Assembly (NCBI GenBank): GCA_948567375.1
Contig: OX419760.1
Span: forward strand, 17,732,001-17,796,000
Length of the DNA stretch: 64,000 bases
Direction of reading: 5' to 3'
Source: Lunularia cruciata
Lineage: Eukaryota > Streptophyta > Marchantiopsida > Lunulariales > Lunulariaceae
Part shown: positions 45,744 through 57,345 of the stretch, in pieces
How positions within the stretch are numbered: the stretch's first letter is position 1
Layout of the letters: every line of letters begins with the position of its first letter
Translations under genes and position numbers: made by a program
Notes under the pieces: model-generated
Told to the model about the DNA's origin: nothing
Seen by the model: the letters and a program-made list of their open reading frames with translations, nothing else
Databases searched by the model: none

Positions 45744-47101
45744 TATTCCTCCATTGCTAGTTGGTGACGTCCTTGTTGCCATTGAAGCTTTGAACTCTTG
45801 GATGGCTGTCTATGCATTTTGGAGGTGAGAAAGAGGTTCCCATGTGGCATCATGAAGTGGATACCATTTTCAAAAGACCTTGTACTTTGTATGTTGTTGG
45901 CATCTTTGTTGAATGTGGCAACATGCAAGGATACAATCAACTTTGTACTCCTCATAATCATTGATAAGTACAGGAGGAAGAGATGGTTGGACTCAAGAGG
46001 AAAAAGAAGAGGGGTTAGGAACAAAGAGTTTAACTTGGAAATATGAAAGACAAGATGGATGCACATATGACAAGGCAAGGAAAGTCAATAAGCAATAGGT
46101 GAGACAATTTAGGTGACATCAAAGGGTCCTATCCAATTAAAGGCAAGTTAAAAAACTTGGGTATCAAGTGGGAGAGGTAGATTACTAGAGGATAACATAA
46201 CTTTATCACCAACTTCAAAGGTGAGATCATGACGATGGTGGTCCGCATATTGTTTTTGACAATTTTGAGCAACAAGGAGGCGAGATTTGGCTTGTTGGAG
46301 AGATTTAAAGATGGTGGTCAAGAAGGTTGAAGTATGAGGGACCTAAGACAGAGGAGGGGCAAGAAGAGAATGTGGGACAAGCGGATCTTGGCCAAAATTG
46401 AGAAAGAAAGGAGAAAATCTGATGCTTGCCTGTTTGGAATTTTTGTAGGAAAATTATGCAGCTACAAGATATTCATCCCAATTGGTATGGTGGACATTGA
46501 CAAAAGCATGCAACATATCTTCCACGCTATGATTTTCACATTCCGTTTGTCTATTAGTTTGAGAATGATAGGTTGTGGACAAAGCAAGCTTGGTGCCAAG
46601 TATCAAGAAGAATGCTTGCCAAAACTTCCCGATGAATCAAGGATTGTGGTTGGAGATGAGTACACATGGCATCCCATGATGCTTGAAAACATTGTCAACA
46701 TTGATTTGCACTAAGGTTGGAGCATCCACGGTATCATAGATTGGTGCTAAGTAGATTTGCATACTAAGCTTATCCATAAACACCATAATTGATGTGTGTC
46801 CTTGCTTTGTCTTGGGCAAGGATGTGATGAGATCCAAGCTCACATGTTTTCATTGAGTGGATGGAATGGGGAATGGTTGAAGGAGTCCACTTGGCTTCTG
46901 GTTGCTAGCCTTGTTACGTTGGTAGCTCTCACATGATCAAATAAACTCTTGAACATCTCGTGTCATGTTGGGCCACCACCATTGGCATTAGAGGGTGCCC
47001 AAGGTCTTGTCCACACCCATGTCACCAGCTATTGGTAAATCATGGGCTTCTTGAAGGCAAACAAGTTGGAGATCACCTTTGGCTGGAACATAGATCCGGT
47101 C
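45744..47101 (-). pseudogene. Chromodomain and integrase of A6 (distal part)
   Basis: Minus strand. The chromodomain region is at about 45790-45960, the integrase tail at about 46040-46330 and the catalytic core at 46637-46843 (MSLDLITSLPKTKQGHTSIM, first Asp). The zinc-finger region reaches 47101, where B1 is inserted. It resumes at 52722. Several stops. Confidence 0.8.
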
Positions 47102-47791
47102 TGTAACACCCATTTGTGCATGTGTATGGTATTGTGATATTTGGCTTGGTATTACAAGTAGTTGAGAGATATTATTTATAAAGGGATAAAGGATGGTTCT
47201 ACATTAGTCATGATTAGCTAAATTTAGTCATAGCTAAGATAGAGTGGACCTTACTTTAGAGGAAGTGGAAAAGATGAGCACCACTATTTTGGATTCTAGT
47301 GTGTTGACTTGGTATTATTCTTAGGTGTTTGGCTTTGAGGAAAGAGTTGAGAACTCTTGGGCCCATAAGCCTTTTTGTTTTGGATTCTTCTATAGTCCAA
47401 GGATAGCCTATGTGAAAGAATCCTTGACTTAGTGGTTGGGTCAAGATAAGATCACATGCTTAGTGGAATATGCCCATGTGGATAGATATTCCTTTATACT
47501 TTTTGACTTTATTTGACTTTTAGCCTAGTAACTTGAGTTACTCCGGTAATTAGTAACTTTGGTGCATAACTATTTCACGAGTATATAAACAAGGAGTGAG
47601 GAGGTACTCATCATCCTTTCATTTGCAACTATCTCTTTCTCATTGAGCTCTCTAGTGAGCAATGTCTTGAGTCTTGGAGTGTTAGTCTTGGAGGAGTTTG
47701 ATAGGGTTGAGGTTCCTTGTATTCTTAGTCCATGGTGTGCTACCATAATAGCCATTAAAGGTTCATCTTGAGTGAGAGACAGGCCAGCTCA
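47102..47791 (+). repeat. 5' LTR of B1
   Basis: TGTAACACCCATTTG to CCAGCTCA, 690 bp. It differs from the 3' LTR at scattered bases but not in length. Confidence 0.92.
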
Positions 47792-48653
47792 TATTTTTGG
47801 TGCCGTTGCCAGGACCTCTCTAGAAGGCAAGATAATGTTCCTTCTATAATTCTATATTAAACAAAAGGAGGTTATGAGAGCTCACTTGGAGAGAACTTTA
47901 GGGGTGGCAAGGGTTGAACTTATGTTAGAGAATTTGGACCCATTTTTATACTCTATAGTTCATTATGATGTCTTTGAGGTGATTTTGTACATCTTGTACA
48001 CTTGAGAGGATTTGGAGAGATTGTGTGAGATGGATTGTAGATTTTGGAGATTAAGGTGATTTTGGGCAAAATCTCAAGTTTGGTATTTGGACTTGAAATT
48101 TCTACACATGATAGCTCAGGTTATCCTTTTGTTAGCACACTTGAAATTATTTCGAAAGCTACTATGCGCACTAAGCTAGAATTTTTGAGAGTTGATAGGG
48201 TAAACTTCTCCCGTAACTGCATGCTCTCTAGAAAATTTTACAGAGTCTGCCACTTCTTAAATTTTTAGTGTATTGTGCTGAAAATTTTCTAGAAAATTTA
48301 GTGCATTGTATCCTACCTGTTGACACAAATATTAGATCGAGATCATTCTTGAGCATAGAGTTATAAGGTTTTAAAGTGAGGGGGTGGTTTTTAGACAAAA
48401 TCTAAAATATGTGTGCTGAATAGAAAAGAGCCTAGGCCAAATGGCTCAATTAAAAAAAATCTAAAATTCTGCAAGGAGGGACACACTAGAGTTTTGATCA
48501 AGTGTGAAAATTTTCAGATGATTGTGACATACCAGTTGCAAGATTTGACTGACATAGTGAGGAAGGGTCAATTCTTAAGAGTTTAGATTTCATGCATGAG
48601 GAGTGTGAGAGCAACAAAAAGCCTATTTGCGTGTTTAAACTCATCTTGGGAAC

Positions 48654-49121
48654 ATGGAGTGTCACCAAGAGTGGACATTGAGGCTATGCAAGGTTCCCCA
48701 AGGGTTTGAGGTGATTGTAGGGGTGGATTTGAGGAGAAGAGAGTTTAGAGTAGAATTTGAAGAGAGTGTTGAGAGGATCCAAAAACCTACACCACTTGGA
48801 GGAAATAGTGAATCTAAGTGCTTTTTATATAGAAAGAAGGGACATAAGGCAAGTTCATATCCATTGAATTTTAAGAGCAAGAGATCAAGAGAAAGGAGAG
48901 GCTTACTTGGCTTGGGTTTGCATGTTGGACCTTCTTCACCAAGATTGGGAAGGAAAAGATCTAAGACCAAGGAGTTGTGTGAGGTTTGTGGAGTGGAAGG
49001 ACTTCCAAAAGGACATGAGTGTAGTGGAGTAAAAGCACTTTTGGAGACTTTGGTGATGGATCTTGGAGAGAGTCTTAGTACAACTACAGAAATACTACCA
49101 TCTTCATCAGCTAGTTCTTAA
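48654..49121 (+). CDS. Leader ORF of B1 with worn zinc-knuckle motif
   Basis: 155-codon open frame in the 1.5-kb leader between primer binding site and gag. It reads CFLYRKKGHKASSY (CX2CX4HX4C with Tyr at the second and last Cys), then KELCEVCGVEGLPKGHEC, a second Cys/His cluster. It could be an upstream gag-like or accessory protein, or a relic of a foreign gag. The function is unknown and translation is unproven. Confidence 0.45.
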   Translation: MECHQEWTLRLCKVPQGFEVIVGVDLRRREFRVEFEESVERIQKPTPLGGNSESKCFLYRKKGHKASSYPLNFKSKRSRERRGLLGLGLHVGPSSPRLGRKRSKTKELCEVCGVEGLPKGHECSGVKALLETLVMDLGESLSTTTEILPSSSASS

Positions 49122-49365
49122 GATTAGTGATAGAGATAATCTTTCAACTTATGGATAAACTATTCATGAGAGTTTGACTAATATGCACTCTAGGATTCGA
49201 TGATGCTATAGAAATCTTGGGGCAACCTGAACCTTTTGTGTTCCCTAGAGTGGATTTTCTCAAATTGGTGTTAGTCATGTATATACTCTATTAGTTATAG
49301 AGTGAGAGAAAAGAAAAGAAAAAAAGAAAAAAATTGAGAGAAAAGAAAGATAGTGAGGGGTTAAG

Positions 49366-50970
49366 ATGAGGAAACTTTTGGTTTTCTTTGGCAAGGATGG
49401 AGAAGATGTGGAGGCCATTGTGAGAGACTTCAAGAGAGCTTGCATAGGAAAAAATAAGAGGAGGAAGAATGAGTGGGTCTCATTATTACCATATTTCTTT
49501 GAGGATGTAACACTTACATGGTATGAGTCAGAATACCAAAAAAAAAGGGAGAGATGTGGAAGAAGAGTCTTGGGAGAGTTTGACTTCAACACTTATTGAG
49601 AACTTTCTTCTAGATGAGAGTTATGAGAGATTGATGAGTGAGGTTACCTTTCTCAAACAAGGAGATAGAGAGAAAATGAGAGTCTATGTGGAAAGAGTGG
49701 AAAAGTTAGAGTCCAGATTTTGCATAGTGTTGAGGAAGGGTAGGGATGATGTAGAAACTACTTTGATTGGTATAGGGGCCATGCTCACCAAGAATTTTGT
49801 GGGAGGGTTGAGACTACAAATTAGAAGCAAGGTGAGATATTAGAAACCTTCTTCCAAGGTTGAAGTTATCAAGATTGCAATTCATATGGAGGAGAGTTTG
49901 GAAGGAGATGAGAGTGATTTGGTGGTGCATCCTCCTCAAGGTTACAAGTATGGTGGAACTTCTAATACTTTGGTGGCAAGGGTTGCACCACAAGTAGTAG
50001 TTTCTCCAATTCTTGCACCTCCACCAAAGGATCCACTTCAAACCATCACAAAACAACTTGTAGATCTCAAGATCAATGTGGTACAACTATGGGAGAAGAG
50101 AGAGAGATGGATCAGAATATGAGGAGAAGGCCTAGGAGATATGAAATTTATCCATAAAGAGCAGGCCAACCAACCAAAAATTTGAATAAGAGAAATTTTT
50201 TTGGTTGTGGAGGAAGAGGCCATATCCAAAGGAATTGCCCAAATTCCACTTACCATGGAGGAAGGGGTTATGAGAAAGCCAATAGAGAGAAAGAAGGAGG
50301 TAGTGAAACCCAAGTGGTTCCTAATCCAAACAAAAGTAAGGAGATAGTATCTATAGATGTGGTTGAGAGCAAGTATGAGAAGGGAGAGTGCTCAAACTCC
50401 AAGAGTCTTAATTTGGAGCTTTTGGCACAAGAGAAGAAGAGAGCTCATTTTGCAAAGGATGTGCATTCTTCTAAAGGATTTACTCCTAGCCAAGATACTC
50501 CTATGCGTACTAAGAGCACTCACACAAGCACTTCAACACCATCAAAAACAAAGACTCAAAGGAAGAAGTTGGGGATGGAGGACTTCTTGATCTCAAAACA
50601 ACAATGGAACTATAATGTCTTGGAGGGTGTTGGCAGTCACAAGGCTAATATCATAGTGGGCCAATTGATTGCTTTGAATCCTACTTTGGGAAAGGAGCTT
50701 AGAGGTGGTTTGAGTTCTACAAGGAGTAAGAGGAAGAAGAAGGCAAAAGCTCCAGTATCAATGGAGGTGGTGGATGTCAAACCAACACCAGGGGAGGCTT
50801 GTGAATATGCCTCCAAGATTGATGTGAGAATAAATGATCACAACATCAAGGATACATTGGTTGATGGAGGATCAACAATGAATGCCATGTCAAAAAGGTT
50901 GGTGAAGAAGTTGGGTATGATACCCTCAAGACTTCCAACATTTGTGGTGAGCATAGCAAACAAGTAACAA
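49366..50970 (+). pseudogene. gag and protease start of B1
   Basis: The gag core begins MRKLLVFFGKDGEDVEAIVR and LPYFFEDVTLTWYESEY, frameshifted near 49540 into 49523-49843. Further pieces lie at 49886-50122. From 50182 a 261-codon frame has a zinc knuckle FFGCGGRGHIQRNC (first Cys is Phe), a basic linker and LGMEDFLISKQQWNYNVLEG. It ends in the protease start DVRINDHNIKDTLVDGGSTM, with DGG at the active site. Confidence 0.83.
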
Positions 50971-51199
50971 GTTCAACCAGTAGGGGTGATAGATAGAGTA
51001 ATAGTTTAAATTATGGGAGTTCAAAATCTCATGACTTTCCAAGTCTTGAAGGATTCAAGCTATGAATTACTTCTTGGGGGGCCATGGTTGAGAGCAACAT
51101 GCACAACTCATTGATGGCACAAAGGGTACTTGAGGATTGGGTCATCAAACCATAGAGTCATAGTTCATGTGACTAACACCACCAACAATTCACATTCAA

Positions 51200-52020
51200 A
51201 ATACACCATCTTCTGATTATTGGGAATCAGATTCTGAAGAAGGAGCTTCAGGTGTGGACACAAGTGTAGAAGAGGAGACTTCTATAGAGGAGGATGAATC
51301 TGAACTGGATTTAGATGTGTATCCCTTGTGTGCTATAGATTTTTCACCTAAGCCAAAGGTTTTGAATGACCTAGATAAATCACCATTGACACTTGAGGAG
51401 GTAAAGAGAAGGTTAGCTACCCTCAAGTATAGCCCAAATGTAACCAAGGGGAAGAAGGTGAGATTTGAGGAGATTTTATGCAAGTTCATCCATGTGTTTG
51501 CTTTTAGTTACAAGGATTTGAAGGACAAGACTTCCACCGGATATTCTCCATTTCAATTGGTGTATGGTATTGAGTCTACCTTACCTATTCACTTTGATCT
51601 TCCTACCTTCCAAAGCATTCATAGGAGATTGAAGAAAGCACAAGGAGGTGATGCAGAGAAGTCAAGGAAAGAACAACTCATGGAGTTGGAAGAGGCAAGA
51701 GCACTTGCTATGGTTTGAGTGGAGCAAGTCCAAAGGAAACAAAAGGAGAGCTACAAGAAGAGGCAAGGGAACAAGAAGGTGGAGCCTTTCAAAGAAGATG
51801 ATCAGTAATATTGTTTGATTCCATTGGATTCAAGAGAGTACAAAAGAAGTTTTTTCCTAGGTACGTTAGACCTTTCATAGTGGAGAAGGTGTAGGGCAAT
51901 TACACCTATGATCTCAAGGAGTTGGGAGGAAGACACTTTGATAGATTAACCATGATAAGTTGAAGATGTACCATAGAAGGTAGATATACCTTCACTTTGA
52001 GGACAAAGTGAAAACTTAGT
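51200..52020 (+). pseudogene. Pre-RT region fused to integrase tail (B1 deletion junction)
   Basis: The open frame 51254-51718 begins with the pre-RT linker (LDKSPLTLEEVKRRLATLKY, FIHVFAFSYKDLK). At about 51522 it passes directly into KTSTGYSPFQLVYGIESTLP, the integrase tail that lies 2.2 kb further on in B3. RT, RNase H and the integrase catalytic core are therefore missing. The tail continues in broken frames to about 51990. Confidence 0.9.
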
Positions 52021-52031
52021 TCGGGGGTAAA

Positions 52032-52721
52032 TGTAACACCCATTTGTGCATGTGTGTGGTATTTTGATATTTAGCTTGATATTCCAAGTAGTTGAGAGAT
52101 ATTGTTTATATAGAGATAAAGGATGGTTCTACATAAGTCATGATTAGCTAAATTTAGTCATAGCTAAGATAGAGTGGACCTTATTTTAGAGGAAGTGGAA
52201 AAGATGAGCACCACTATTTTGGATTCTAGTGTGTTGACTTGGTATTATTCTTAGGTGTTTGGCTTTGAAGAAAGAGTTGAGAACTCTTGGGCCCGTAAGC
52301 CTTTTTGTTTTGGATTCTTCTATAGTCCAAGGATAGCCCATGTGAAAAAATCATTGACTTAGTGGTTGGATCAATATAAGATCACATGCTTAGTGGAATA
52401 TGCCCATGTGGATAGATATTCCTTTATACTTTTTGACTTTACTTGACTTTTAGCCTAGTAACTTGAGTTACTACGATAATTAGTAACTTTGGTGCATAAC
52501 TATTTCACGAGTATATAAACAAGGGGTGAGGAGGTACTCATCATCCTTTCATTTGCAACTATCTCTTTCTCATTGAGCTCTCTAGTGAGCAATGTCTTGA
52601 GTCTTGGAGTGTTAGTCTTGGAAGAGTATGATGGAGTTGAGGTTCCTTGCCTTCTTAGTCCATGATGCGCTACCATAATAGCCATTAGAGGTTCATCTTG
52701 AGTGAGGGATAGGCCGGCTCA
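52032..52721 (+). repeat. 3' LTR of B1
   Basis: TGTAACACCCATTTG to GCCGGCTCA, 690 bp, followed by GAGGTC, where A6 sequence resumes. Confidence 0.92.
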
Positions 52722-53690
52722 GAGGTCCTCATGGAATAGAAGGCCTTCCTTGAAGGATAAGGTGTTGTACTCCATCCTTCTTTGGACTAAATAGTATCGG
52801 TGATCCCCAAGGAGAGGTACTATGTCACATGAAGTCCTCCAACAACTCTGTTAGTGTTGTTTGCAAATCCTCCAACTCCTTTGGTGAGAGCCTATAGATT
52901 GGTCTACTCATCGGAGTACTCCTTGGCAATAACTCAATCTTGAAGGGCATACTACAATCTGAGGGCAATCCCTTTGGGAGATCATCCGGAAACATGTCCG
53001 CAAACTCCTAACTATGTGATCAACCTTTGCTTGATGAGGCTCTTTGCTCTCCTGAGATTGTCCTTGTGCAATTGGCCTGATCCACATTGCAAAAATAGAC
53101 CTATCTTCCTCCAAAGCTTGCTTTATGGTTGCTTCACTAACAAACTTCCCATCTAGGGACTCACTTCTCTTCAAAGCTTGCTCCATGGTTGCCTTCTTGG
53201 CAATCTTCCCATCTTGGGGCTCCTTCCCCTTCAACGCATGCTCTATGGCTACCTTCTCAACAACTTCTTATCTTGGGACTATCTATTCTTAGGTGTCTTA
53301 CTCAGAGGTGCCAAACAACCTAATAAAAAATTTCTACTTTGGTATTGTACTTGAATTTTTTGTCAGGTCTAATCAAATTGAACCTTATGACGTTCAAGCC
53401 AAGGTAGTCCTAGAATGACATCATAGTGTAGAGGTGTCACTACAAACCTCATACATTGGTTCCCAATCTTAAAAGTAGCAAGATATGAGGTACAGAATGT
53501 AGAACCCTTTCTACCATCTGCCATCATCAATCTACTTCCAATCATTGGCTTGATAGGAATACCCAATTCCTTTGCTACTTGTATAGACATGCAATTCTCT
53601 AAACTTCTAGAATTCACCAAAATCTTACAACCTTGATTAGATATCATACCTTGCAAGTGAAGCAAATTTGCATAAGTCAAGCCTTCAATC
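52722..53690 (-). pseudogene. RT N-terminus, spacer and protease of A6
   Basis: A short integrase stub (52722-52775) is followed, without RNase H or most of RT, by the RT N-terminus (about 52776-52930). The charged spacer repeats (52930-53280) and the protease (53369-53680, MMADGRKGSTFCTS and HYDVILGLPWLERHKVQFD) come next. In the active-site region Asp is Asn (ILVNSRS). At 53690 the element is cut by C2. Confidence 0.8.
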
Positions 53691-54376
53691 TGTCGTGCGT
53701 ATATACATCGCTACACAACATACATTGCTTTCAACATCATACACTATAGAAGCACAACTCACACATAAGTCATACATAGACTCTAAAGTGCCACAATAAT
53801 CAGATTGCTTACCACTCTCAACTCAACTCAACTCAACTCAGATCAGTACTTGATCTGTCCCTCTATAAACTGCCAAGAACTGGGCACTGATTACAGTCAA
53901 GCCACACCCACTCAAGCATAGAGAATCTAGGTGACGCTTGCCGGCCTCTGTCCACCATAGCCAAGAACTCGAAGGCTCAACATTAGAGAAGTGAGCTCTC
54001 TGGGGAGCTCACTTCAAAACTATACCTCCTGGACTCAAGCTAGCTTTGAAACCCTAACGGTCCCGCTGATGGCACACTTGATGGTGCAAACGGTGGAAAG
54101 TGACGGTGGGCCCTACCGTGAAGTCAATACCTTGAACATGAAATCTAACTGTCGGAAAGTAGTCTCTGAGAAACGGCTGAAATAACTCTAACTACTATCA
54201 CTGGAACTCCAGTGTCCGAGCATCTAGATGCGGCACTACAAATGGCGTGGCAATTTTCGTACGTATATACATCGCTACACAACATATATTGCTACACAAC
54301 ATACATCACTGTCAACATCATACACTATAGAAGCACAACTCACACATAAGTCATACATAGACTCTAAAGTGCCACA
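53691..54376 (-). mobile_element. 3' LTR of family C element C2
   Basis: 686 bp in minus orientation, from TGTGGCACTTTAGAG after the purine tract AGCTAGGGGGCGAT to GTATATACGCACGACA. The opening ~100 bp is repeated at the end of the LTR (53691-53793). A (CTCAA)5 microsatellite sits at about 53816-53841. Confidence 0.82.
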
Positions 54377-54499
54377 ATCGCCCCCTAGCTGGCGGTTAGG
54401 TCCCTCTAACTCCAAATAGCCATTTACTCTAAGTATATGGTATACCCTCTAATGGGCAAAGATCAAGAGGCCGGGTGCTATGGAGCCCCATCATTAGTC

Positions 54500-54850
54500 G
54501 CATGTTTGCAATCTATACCATATAAAGAATGAACTCGCTATAGGTCAAGTACATCTAGGACATAACCACTGTCCCTAAGGAACCACCATGAGGAGAGGAG
54601 TCATACATGCCATATGCTATCCTCTCGAACAACTGTCACACACTAACATAGTAGTAGCTTCACCAGAAGAGCCACATAATATACACCTCAAGCCTGCACG
54701 TACAAGTGCCAAGCTTGGGTCCATAGTACCATCAATGTTTGGGAGGTGGCATGGTGCACAATTACGCACATGATCCTTCCAAACAACACCATCACGTCCT
54801 TCTAACACAAGGACTCCAGATGGCAAAACCTCACGCACTCTCAAGATAGT
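54500..54850 (-). pseudogene. C2 pol tail: GPY/F-like module and PHD finger
   Basis: Minus strand. MRVREVLPSGVLVLEGRDG and WKDHVRNCAPCHLPN form the integrase tail. They are followed by a C4HC3 PHD-finger pattern: CILC, nine residues, then VCDSC, SRG, then HMAC, and finally GQWLCPRC before a stop. The Trp between RG and HMAC is a TAG stop, and a second TAG lies before GQW. PHD fingers bind histone H3 tails. By position this module replaces the chromodomain of family A, so a chromatin-reading role in target choice is likely but inferred. Confidence 0.82.
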
Positions 54851-55245
54851 GCGCCTGTAGAAACATCAAGTGTTGTCGGTACTGTTTGCTATAGATATAC
54901 ATAGTCGTCTGGATGAAATTGACGGATTGAGGGTCTATAACTTCCTCCTTGAATGGTAGCATAGCATAAAGTATCTCTATGCTGAGCAATCACCAAGTTC
55001 TCAAAGGCGATCAGCATCACTCTCTGAAAGATCTCTGCCCGTTGAGAACATGCGCTCATCCATACATTGGGGTCATCCAAGTCCAAAACTACAGTAGCAT
55101 CTTGACAAATGGCTGCAGGTAAATCTGGATCTCATCCATAGAGTAGAAAGTATGGAGAGAAGGATGCTAAGGAGGCTTGCCGGCTGAACCGATAGCCCAT
55201 GGCCAACCAAGGTAATTGGAGATCCCAATCTCCCAAGTGGCCTCT

Positions 55246-55730
55246 CTATAAACCATACTTTTGCAATCCTCTCTTCACCGTCTGAACCACTCTCTCTGCT
55301 AAGCCATCTGCCTTAGGGTGATCTCGGGATGTAGTATGATGATCAATCAAAGCTTTGTCACACAAGACCTGAAACTCCCCCAAGAACTCTGTACCCTGAT
55401 CAGTCAAAACCTCAACTGGTGCACCAAAATGACTAAGAATTTGATCCAGGAATGAGGAAGCTGTCACTTCACTAGACTTGTTAGGAAGTGCCACCAACTC
55501 AATCCACTTGGAGAAGTGCTCCACCATCACCAAAACATACCAATGATGTCTCACAATCAGCGGTAAAGGTCCGGCAAAGTCCAAACTCCAATGGTAACCC
55601 AACCCCATGATAGGTAATGGGTGTAACTGTGGCGTAGGAGCATTGAATGATGCTCTAACTTGGTCACAAACACACATCTGGCAACAAATTGTTGTACCTT
55701 GGTCTGCATACCGTGCCACCAATAATGACT
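55246..55730 (-). pseudogene. Integrase core of C2
   Basis: The frame 55246-55722 has YHWSLDFAGPLPL, EVLTDQGTEFLGEF and ADGLAERVVQTVKRG, the D,D,E triad. It is open for 158 codons and well preserved. 54889-55086 carries the following part (NVWMSACSQRAEIFQRVM, HPDDYVYL). Confidence 0.88.
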
Positions 55731-56005
55731 CTAGAGTAAGCTATACGTATGCTTTACTCCAAAATGTCCTAGCTCCTCATGAGCATGATGGACCAACTGT
55801 GGTCTCTGATATGGAAGGGGTACTACTCGCACCTTACCATCCTCCCATACACGCAAAAGGTGTCTCTCTTCCAATCTGAACCGTCTGGCTTGCTGAAGAA
55901 CACAGTCTCTCTCCTTGGCCCCAATTGTGCCACCCACAACACCAGTGCAAAGATAGTCCATCACTAAGACATCATCATGAATGTCTCGCTGAACTGTACC
56001 AATAT
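55731..56005 (-). pseudogene. Integrase zinc-finger region of C2
   Basis: RFRLEERHLLRVWEDGKVRV leads to LVHHAHEELGHFGVKHTYSL and, past a stop, the CxxC half (CVCDQVRASF). This is the H2C2 domain that precedes the integrase core. Confidence 0.8.
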
Positions 56006-56007
56006 CT

Positions 56008-56655
56008 TCATTGGATCTGTGACATGAATAACTCCTCCTGTATGCGCAGAGAGAGATACCACCAAAGCCTCTGCAAATATACATAGAAAGGCCGATGCAT
56101 GCCAACCTGGCACCATCTCCTCATCTGTCTCACCATGCCAACGTGCTCCGGTCTGATCCTGCTAGCTAGGACAGGGTTTCTACTCAACCCATCTGCATCA
56201 TGGTTCACCACTCCAGGTCTATGAACAATTGTGAAATCATCCTCTTGTAAAATCAGAGCCCATCGTGCAAGCTTCCCTGAAAGCTTGTTGGACTCCATCA
56301 ACCACTTCAGTGGCTGATGATCAATGATGAGAGTGAAGGGGTTACCAAATAGATAACATCGGAAATGTGATATTGCCCAAACTGCTGCCAAGCACTCTCC
56401 CTCATATAAACTATACTTTGCCTCCGCTAAATTGTTGGAGCGACTAGCATAGGCCACCACAAACTCCTTCCCCTCATCATCATGTTGGGTGAGCACCGCT
56501 CCAAGCCCCAACATACTCCAATCAGTGTGAACATGAAATGGTCGTCCCCTGATTGGTCTCCTCAAAATAGGAGCAGATGTCAACCTCTCCTTGAGCTCTA
56601 TAAAAGCTCTCTCCTACTCATCTCCCCAACACCACTCCTGTGTAAGCTTGGTCTA
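56008..56655 (-). pseudogene. RNase H (and end of RT) of C2, cut by B3
   Basis: 191-codon frame: FHVHTDWSMLGLGAVLTQ (Asp), YSLYEGECLAAVWAISHF (Glu), LIIDHQPLKWL (Asp), then IVHRPGVVNHDADGLSRNP. At 56655 the sequence passes into the B3 LTR, so RT, protease and gag of C2 lie outside or are lost. Confidence 0.88.
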
Positions 56656-57345
56656 TGAGCCGGCCTGTCTCTCACTCAGGATGAACCTCTGATGGCTATT
56701 ATGCTAGCGCACCATGGACTAAGAAGGCAAGGAACCCTAACTTTATCATACTCCTCCAAGGCTAACACTCCAAGACTCAAGACATTGCTCACTAGAGAAC
56801 TCAATGAGAGAGAGATAGTTGCAAATGAAAGGATGATGAGTACCTCCTCATCCCTTGTTTATATACTTGTGAAATAGTTACGTACCAAAGTTACTAATTA
56901 TTGTAGTAACTCAAATTACTAGACTAAAAGTCAAGTAAAGTCAAAAAGTAGAAAGGAATATCCATTCACATGGGCATATTCCCCTAAGCATGTGGTCTTA
57001 TCTTGACCCAACCACTAAGTCAAGGATTCCTTCACATGGGCTATCCTTGGACCAAAGAAGAATCCAAAACAAAAAGGCTTGCGGGCCCAAGAGTTATCAA
57101 CTCTTTCCTCAAAGCCAAACACCTAGAAATAATACCAAGTCAACACACTAAAATCCAAAATAGTGGTGCTCATCTATTCTACTTCCTCTAAAGCAAGGTC
57201 CCCTCTATCTTAGCTATGACTAAATTTAGCTAACCATGAATAATATAGAACCATCCTTTATCTCTATATAAATAATATCTCTTAAGTACTTGTAATACCA
57301 AGCTAAATATCACAATACCACACACATGCACAAATGGGTGTTACA
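56656..57345 (-). mobile_element. 3' LTR of family B element B3
   Basis: 690 bp, TGAGCCGGCC to GGGTGTTACA in plus reading. A purine tract on the minus strand (GTCCGGGAGTAAA) adjoins at 57346. Confidence 0.9.

Larger units (their letters stand above)
47102..52721 (+). mobile_element. Family B element B1, internally deleted (5.6 kb)
   Basis: Two 690-bp LTRs (47102-47791, 52032-52721) with primer binding site TGGTGCCGTTGCC at 47798-47810. This site is close to the TGGCGCCGTTGCC used by Athila/Tat-type Ty3 elements. A purine tract (TTCGGGGGTAAA) precedes the 3' LTR. The interior has gag and the start of protease, then a deletion to the integrase tail. The flanks CGGTC/AGGTC suggest the target duplication, and the joined flanks restore A6's integrase. 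The element depends on other copies for enzymes. Confidence 0.9.

Noticed and set aside
53816-53841. (CTCAA)n microsatellite
   Set aside because: An ordinary short repeat inside the family C LTR with no further significance.
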